From contig CBFHHA010000001.1 in NCBI GenBank assembly GCA_965655625.1, forward strand, positions 79,758 to 143,757: a stretch of 64,000 nt of DNA, read 5' to 3'. The notes beneath the pieces were generated by a model, which worked only from the letters and a program-made list of their open reading frames with translations, was not told the DNA's origin and searched no databases. Made by a program: the position numbers and the translations under genes. The stretch is from CAJJDF01 sp965655625 (lineage in GTDB: Bacteria > Bacteroidota > Bacteroidia > Flavobacteriales_D > CAJJDF01). Position 1 is the stretch's first letter. The number at the start of each line of letters is the position of its first letter. Shown piece after piece: positions 59,833 to 64,000 of the stretch.

Positions 59833-62529
59833 ATGGAAGAAGAACCCCAAATAGAATCAGTAGTTTCAAAAAAGAGATGGAAGAGACTAAAAAGAATAGC
59901 CTTGGTTTTAGCCTCTCTTTTTTTGTTAGTTATAGTTTCCGGGATTGTTCTTGCAAACATTTATGAAAAAGAGATAAAAAAATATGCCATAGGTGAAGTG
60001 AATACTTATCTCAAGGCTCAGTTAAAAATTGAGGAAGACGATGTGTCTTTTTCCTTTTTTAAAAAATTCCCTAACGCCAGCCTCAATTTTTCCAACTTGC
60101 TTATTGAAGCTGAAAACTCAAAAGACACGCTCCTTTTTGCGGAAAACTTCTCTCTAGAATTTGGGTTAAGTTCACTTTTCTCTGGAAATTATGAGGTGAG
60201 AGAAATTGATCTGGATGACGCACAACTCAATTTGTTGGTAAACAAAAAAGGGGATGAGAATTATATTTTTTGGAAAAAAACTGAAAAAAAAGATTCGACT
60301 GATGCGCCCTTAAGTTTTAGCTTAAAAGAAGTAAATCTGAATCGAGTAGAAGTGAGCTATTCCAATGAAAAAAGTAAGAACCGAGCTGTTTTTACTCTCA
60401 ATTCCGCCCAGTTTGCGGGTGATTTCGATTCGGACTCATCAGTAGTTTCCATTAACTCAGACCTTTGGATATCCACCATACAAAATGATAGCACAGTGTA
60501 TTTTAATGAAAAGCCAAGCTTGTTATCGGTGAAGAAGGCTGTTTTTGATGCAGCAAAGGTAGAGTTGGAAAAAGGAAGGCTCAAAGTAGGAGAAATGTCC
60601 TTGGATCTCAATGCTATTTTTAACCTCATTAATAAGGAAAACACAATCAATGCAGTAGCCAAAAATGTGGAAATATCTGAAGTGTTTACGCTCATGCCAA
60701 ACGAGGTAAGCGCTAGGCTCCAAGCTTATAAAACGGATGGATTTGTAAACGGAAACATAGAAATTAAAACAAATAAAAAGGAGGAGATTCCAAGAATAAA
60801 AGCAGATTTTTCCATTGAAAGAGGCACAGTTACTGAGAGCAACTCGGGTGTAAAGCTCCAAGAACTTGAATTAGTAGGTAAGTATGATTTATCTCCACAC
60901 AACCAAAGAATAGAACTGACAAAGGGCCAAGGTAAATTGAGTGGTGGTAATTTTGAACTCAAGGGAAAACTTCTAGGGACTTCCATTCAAACGGTATTCA
61001 CAGAAATCAAAGGTGATTTTAAGCTTGGTCAGTTGGCTCAATTTCTAAATATTGAAAGCATTGAATCGATGGGAGGAACACTTGCATTAAACAATGAGTT
61101 TAGAGGGAGTTTTAGAAATGGAAACCTTAAGGTAACGGAGTTTTTAGGCAGTGCTAAACTGAAAGCTGCCTCATTGAAATTGAGAAACAACGAAACAAGT
61201 TACACGAATTTCAATGGAGATATTGCATTTAATAGGTTTAAGTCTAACGCAAACTTAACAGGGAGTTACGGAAATTCAGATCTATCAGTTAGTAGTCAGT
61301 TTTCCAATTTTATGCCCTACTTGGTGAATAATCAAATATTAGATGCGAACATTTATGTTCAGTCCAAGTTTTTGGAATTAGATGAATTATTAGGAAATGA
61401 AAAATTTGAAGTAGAACAAGGGAACGATACCACCGGTGTTTTCTTACCCAATAAAATAAAGGCAACGCTGAGAGTATCAGTAGAAAAACTTACCTATCAA
61501 AAACATCAGTTGGAGCAAGTTTCAGGATCTTTGAGTATGAATGAAAGTGGAATCAAAACCAACGACTTGCTGTTCACATCGAATAAGGGACGTGTCAATT
61601 TAAAAGGGGATCTGATGGTCAATAACCAAGGGTTTAGATTAAAATCTGATATTATTTTAGGTCAAATCGACATGAGTGATTTGTTGTTGAGGTTCAATAA
61701 TTTTGAGCAAAATGTGTTGCGAAGCGAACACTTAACTGGTAGAGCCAATGCCATAGTTTCCATTCAATCTGACTTGAATCAGCATTTGGAAATAGAGTTA
61801 AACTCGTTGGTTGTAAATGCAGAATATTCTATTTCGGAAGGAGAAATAAAGGATTTGGAATTGTTTGACGAAATTGGCGAATACCTCAAGTCCAATGTCA
61901 TTTCCAAAAGCATCGTGAAAGTGGATGAACTAGCTAAAAGACTGAAGCGGGTTAAGTTTTCGGAATTTAGCAATACGCTCGAAATCCGAAATAGAATGAT
62001 TCATATACCCTTCATGTCCATCAAAACATCCGCTATGGATATTGGGTTGTACGGAACTCAAAGTTTTGATTTTGATATTAATTACGGTATTAACCTTAGG
62101 TTAAAAGATATTTTGACAAAAAAGAAGGACACGGAATATGGTTACGTTGTGGACGATGGAAGCGGTGCTCGATTATTTTTGTTAATGACTGGAACAATCG
62201 ATAACCCTATTTTTAAACTAGATAAAGAGGGTAGGAAAACATACAAAGAGCAGAAGCGTGCTGAAGAGAAGGGAAATATAAAGGGAATTTTGAAAGATGA
62301 ATTCGGGCTTTTTAAAAATGACAGTTCTGCTCTGAAAACAACAGATAAACCGAAGCCCAAGCCAAAATTTGAAGTAGAGTGGGAAGTGAGTGAAAAGAAA
62401 CAAGAGACAACAAAAAAATTGGAGCCGGTTGATAAGAAGGAGGAGAAATCTAAGAAGAAGAAATCTTGGTTAGATAAACTGAAAGGAGAGGAAGAGAAGA
62501 AGAAAAAAGTGGAGTTCGAAGTAGAATAA
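59833..62529 (+). CDS. AsmA-family envelope protein
   Basis: An 898-residue protein anchored by one N-terminal helix (IALVLASLFLLVIVSGIVLA, ~21-40), with the rest in the periplasm. Right after the helix come VSFSFFKKFPNASLNFSNLL and LSSLFSGNYEVREIDLDDAQ, the AsmA N-terminal block. The body is repeated beta structure, with a C-terminal AsmA_2-like part (NTLEIRNRMIHIPFMSIK, GLYGTQSFDFDINYGINLRL) near 710-770. This is the chorein-like rod layout of proteins that help phospholipid move to the outer membrane. The last ~80 residues are a Lys/Glu-rich tail (KSKKKKSWLDKLKGEEEKKK). The dsbD-like gene follows after 71 bp. Confidence 0.85.
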   Translation: MEEEPQIESVVSKKRWKRLKRIALVLASLFLLVIVSGIVLANIYEKEIKKYAIGEVNTYLKAQLKIEEDDVSFSFFKKFPNASLNFSNLLIEAENSKDTLLFAENFSLEFGLSSLFSGNYEVREIDLDDAQLNLLVNKKGDENYIFWKKTEKKDSTDAPLSFSLKEVNLNRVEVSYSNEKSKNRAVFTLNSAQFAGDFDSDSSVVSINSDLWISTIQNDSTVYFNEKPSLLSVKKAVFDAAKVELEKGRLKVGEMSLDLNAIFNLINKENTINAVAKNVEISEVFTLMPNEVSARLQAYKTDGFVNGNIEIKTNKKEEIPRIKADFSIERGTVTESNSGVKLQELELVGKYDLSPHNQRIELTKGQGKLSGGNFELKGKLLGTSIQTVFTEIKGDFKLGQLAQFLNIESIESMGGTLALNNEFRGSFRNGNLKVTEFLGSAKLKAASLKLRNNETSYTNFNGDIAFNRFKSNANLTGSYGNSDLSVSSQFSNFMPYLVNNQILDANIYVQSKFLELDELLGNEKFEVEQGNDTTGVFLPNKIKATLRVSVEKLTYQKHQLEQVSGSLSMNESGIKTNDLLFTSNKGRVNLKGDLMVNNQGFRLKSDIILGQIDMSDLLLRFNNFEQNVLRSEHLTGRANAIVSIQSDLNQHLEIELNSLVVNAEYSISEGEIKDLELFDEIGEYLKSNVISKSIVKVDELAKRLKRVKFSEFSNTLEIRNRMIHIPFMSIKTSAMDIGLYGTQSFDFDINYGINLRLKDILTKKKDTEYGYVVDDGSGARLFLLMTGTIDNPIFKLDKEGRKTYKEQKRAEEKGNIKGILKDEFGLFKNDSSALKTTDKPKPKPKFEVEWEVSEKKQETTKKLEPVDKKEEKSKKKKSWLDKLKGEEEKKKKVEFEVE

Positions 62530-62600
62530 TTTTTTCTGTCGAGTAAGATGGGTGAAAATCGGCAAAAAGGCTAACTTTACTATTCCCAAAATATTAGGAT

Positions 62601-64000
62601 ATGAAAAATCTCATCACAACAATTATTTTAGCTTTTGCGGCTTTTGTAGCATATTCTCAGGTGTACGACCCAGTAGATTGGGAATATTCGGTGGAACAAA
62701 ATGGAACAGAAGCAACTTTGATTTTTACAGCATCCATTGAGGAAGGATGGCATGTATATTCTCAGATATTAGAAAGTGATGATGGTCCGGTAGCTACGGA
62801 AGTGACTTTTACGCCCAATCCAAATTATGAATTGATAGGCAAAACCACCGAATCCAAAACGTACAAAGAATACGACCCCAATTTTGAAATGAATTTGACT
62901 TTTTTTAAAACCAAAGCCGTTTTAAAGCAAAAAATTAAGTTAAAATCAGACCAGCTATTTCAAGTTGAGGGAAGTGTATATTTCATGGTGTGTAACGAAT
63001 CTATGTGTTTGCCTCCGAGTGATGCTTCTCACACATTTCGTTTGAATGCAGGGGAAAACATGACAAATGAAGTGGCGTCTCAGGAATTGAAACTAGTACA
63101 AGGAGACGAAATGACCACACAAGAAGAAGCGCAAGGAAGTGGAATTGAAGACCCTGCACAATGGAAGTTTACCTCCAAAAAACTTTCCAACACTGTTTTT
63201 GAGATTAGCGCAACGGCAATTTTGGATAAACATTGGCATATTTATGCGAACAAGCAAGTAAGCGACATGATAATTCCTACAGAATTCTATGTTGCCGATA
63301 CAGTTGGAAAACTGGAAGGCGAGATGAAGGAGCTGGGAGAAATTCACGAAGTGTACGAAGAAGTAAACGATGCCGATAGCCGTTACTACGAAAGCGAAGT
63401 GACTTTTACCCAACAATTTGCCATAAACGAAGGACAGGAGTTTTTTACTGTTGAGTTGTCTTATATGTTGTGCGACACAAGCCACTGTTTGCCTCCAACC
63501 TACGAGGAAATTAGAGTAGAAGCCGCAACAGGAAACATAGTGAAAGAGGCAACCACCAATTCGGCTACCTCCAATGCACTTGAAATTTTACCAGCAATGG
63601 AAAACTTTGACCTGAATAATCCGGTAGCTGATTGTGGAGGAGAATCAACCAATAGCGCAGAAAAAAAAGGACTGTGGTTACTCTTTTTGTTAGGAATTGG
63701 AGGAGGACTTTTTGCTATTTTAACTCCTTGTGTTTACCCGATGATTCCTTTGACTGTCAGTTTCTTTACAAAAGGAGGTCAAGATTCAAAAGGAGGATTT
63801 GGTAAAGCCGCCTTGTATGGATTATTCATTTTTTTAATCTACACCTCACTCAGTTTGCCCTTTTGGTTTACGGATGCCGACCCGCAAGTATTGAATGGAA
63901 TTGCAACAAACCCAATATTGAACTTGGTGTTTTTCGCAGTTTTTGTATTCTTTGCTTTTTCATTTTTGGGATATTATGAACTTACGCTTCCTTCAAAATG
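62601..64000 (+). CDS. dsbD: thiol:disulfide interchange protein DsbD family, 5' part
   Basis: The gene starts at the ATG 62601 and is still open at the window end (466 codons seen). A signal peptide (LITTIILAFAAFVAYSQ) is followed by two N-terminal beta-sandwich domains in tandem. Each has a CxxxxC pair: C131/C136 in MVCNESMCLPPSD and C291/C296 in MLCDTSHCLPPTYEE. The membrane part begins near residue 354, and LTPCVYPMIPLTVSFFTKGG carries the first redox Cys (C377) of the electron-transfer barrel. It should pass electrons from cytosolic thioredoxin to periplasmic proteins. The last helices and any C-terminal thioredoxin domain lie outside. Confidence 0.92.
   Translation, partial: MKNLITTIILAFAAFVAYSQVYDPVDWEYSVEQNGTEATLIFTASIEEGWHVYSQILESDDGPVATEVTFTPNPNYELIGKTTESKTYKEYDPNFEMNLTFFKTKAVLKQKIKLKSDQLFQVEGSVYFMVCNESMCLPPSDASHTFRLNAGENMTNEVASQELKLVQGDEMTTQEEAQGSGIEDPAQWKFTSKKLSNTVFEISATAILDKHWHIYANKQVSDMIIPTEFYVADTVGKLEGEMKELGEIHEVYEEVNDADSRYYESEVTFTQQFAINEGQEFFTVELSYMLCDTSHCLPPTYEEIRVEAATGNIVKEATTNSATSNALEILPAMENFDLNNPVADCGGESTNSAEKKGLWLLFLLGIGGGLFAILTPCVYPMIPLTVSFFTKGGQDSKGGFGKAALYGLFIFLIYTSLSLPFWFTDADPQVLNGIATNPILNLVFFAVFVFFAFSFLGYYELTLPSK

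Noticed and set aside
1..64000. CRISPR arrays, tRNA or rRNA genes
   Set aside because: The repeats seen are inverted and not regularly spaced direct repeats. No cloverleaf or rRNA segment was recognised in any spacer.

Overview
The window reads as a draft (probably metagenome-assembled) chromosome segment from a Bacteroidota bacterium, most likely of the order Flavobacteriales. The evidence is the AT-rich DNA, the absence of Shine-Dalgarno sequences, several promoters with the Bacteroidota -7 box TAnnTTTG, two proteins with type IX secretion (Por) sorting tails, a fused alpha/beta E1 2-oxoacid dehydrogenase, a likely sulfonolipid (capnine) gene pair and a Bacteroidota-type DsbD. A run of 99 N (8701-8799) marks an assembly gap, and two genes carry single-base homopolymer frameshifts.

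Layout. 1-4.3 kb: end of a TolB/PD40 propeller protein, a transposase-derived protein that has lost its catalytic residues, and a tight cysteate-synthase-like/AOS-acyltransferase pair. 4.4-13.1 kb: secreted FG-GAP protein, methyltransferase, broken RluA-type gene, Hsp15-like S4 protein, TerB-like protein, ABC-F ATPase, small membrane proteins, a plant-type acyl-ACP desaturase and a cupin. 13.2-22.2 kb: a giant outer-membrane barrel, a secreted MORN protein, pabB, a SpoU methyltransferase, a frameshifted small gene and metK. 22.2-29.9 kb: valS carrying an in-frame palindromic repeat, repeat-rich spacers, yraN, a proline aminopeptidase and a secreted subtilase. 29.9-35.3 kb: a lesion-bypass cassette (second DnaE, DinB, and a divergent XRE-S24 LexA-like regulator with its operator touching the start codon). 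35.2-45 kb: purK, the fused E1 dehydrogenase, an SDR, a GIY-YIG nuclease gene bracketed by nested palindromes, glycyl-tRNA synthetase, ruvC and a Na/Pi transporter. 45.3-52.3 kb: selO-msrB-mce, ferritin, an SPFH protein, an adenylate cyclase fused to an HD hydrolase, and a SpoIIE-type phosphatase. 52.3-58.5 kb: a fadN-fadA-fadE beta-oxidation operon headed by a MarR gene with a long dyad. 58.7-64 kb: sufE, sufT, an AsmA-like protein and the start of DsbD.

The most unusual feature is how much structured repeat DNA fills the spacers. At least five elements share GTCATYC ends, two terminal hairpins and an ATGAATA(R)RGAT-like tract, and their hairpin stems differ by compensated changes. Two of them closely bracket the GIY-YIG gene. 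A second family has a conserved GTTGGGCTTCGAT core followed by a hairpin whose sequence changes from copy to copy while the pairing is kept. A third, pyrimidine-rich palindrome has inserted in frame into valS, and a relative supplies the valS stop codon. I think the GIY-YIG/palindrome unit is the best candidate for an undescribed system.
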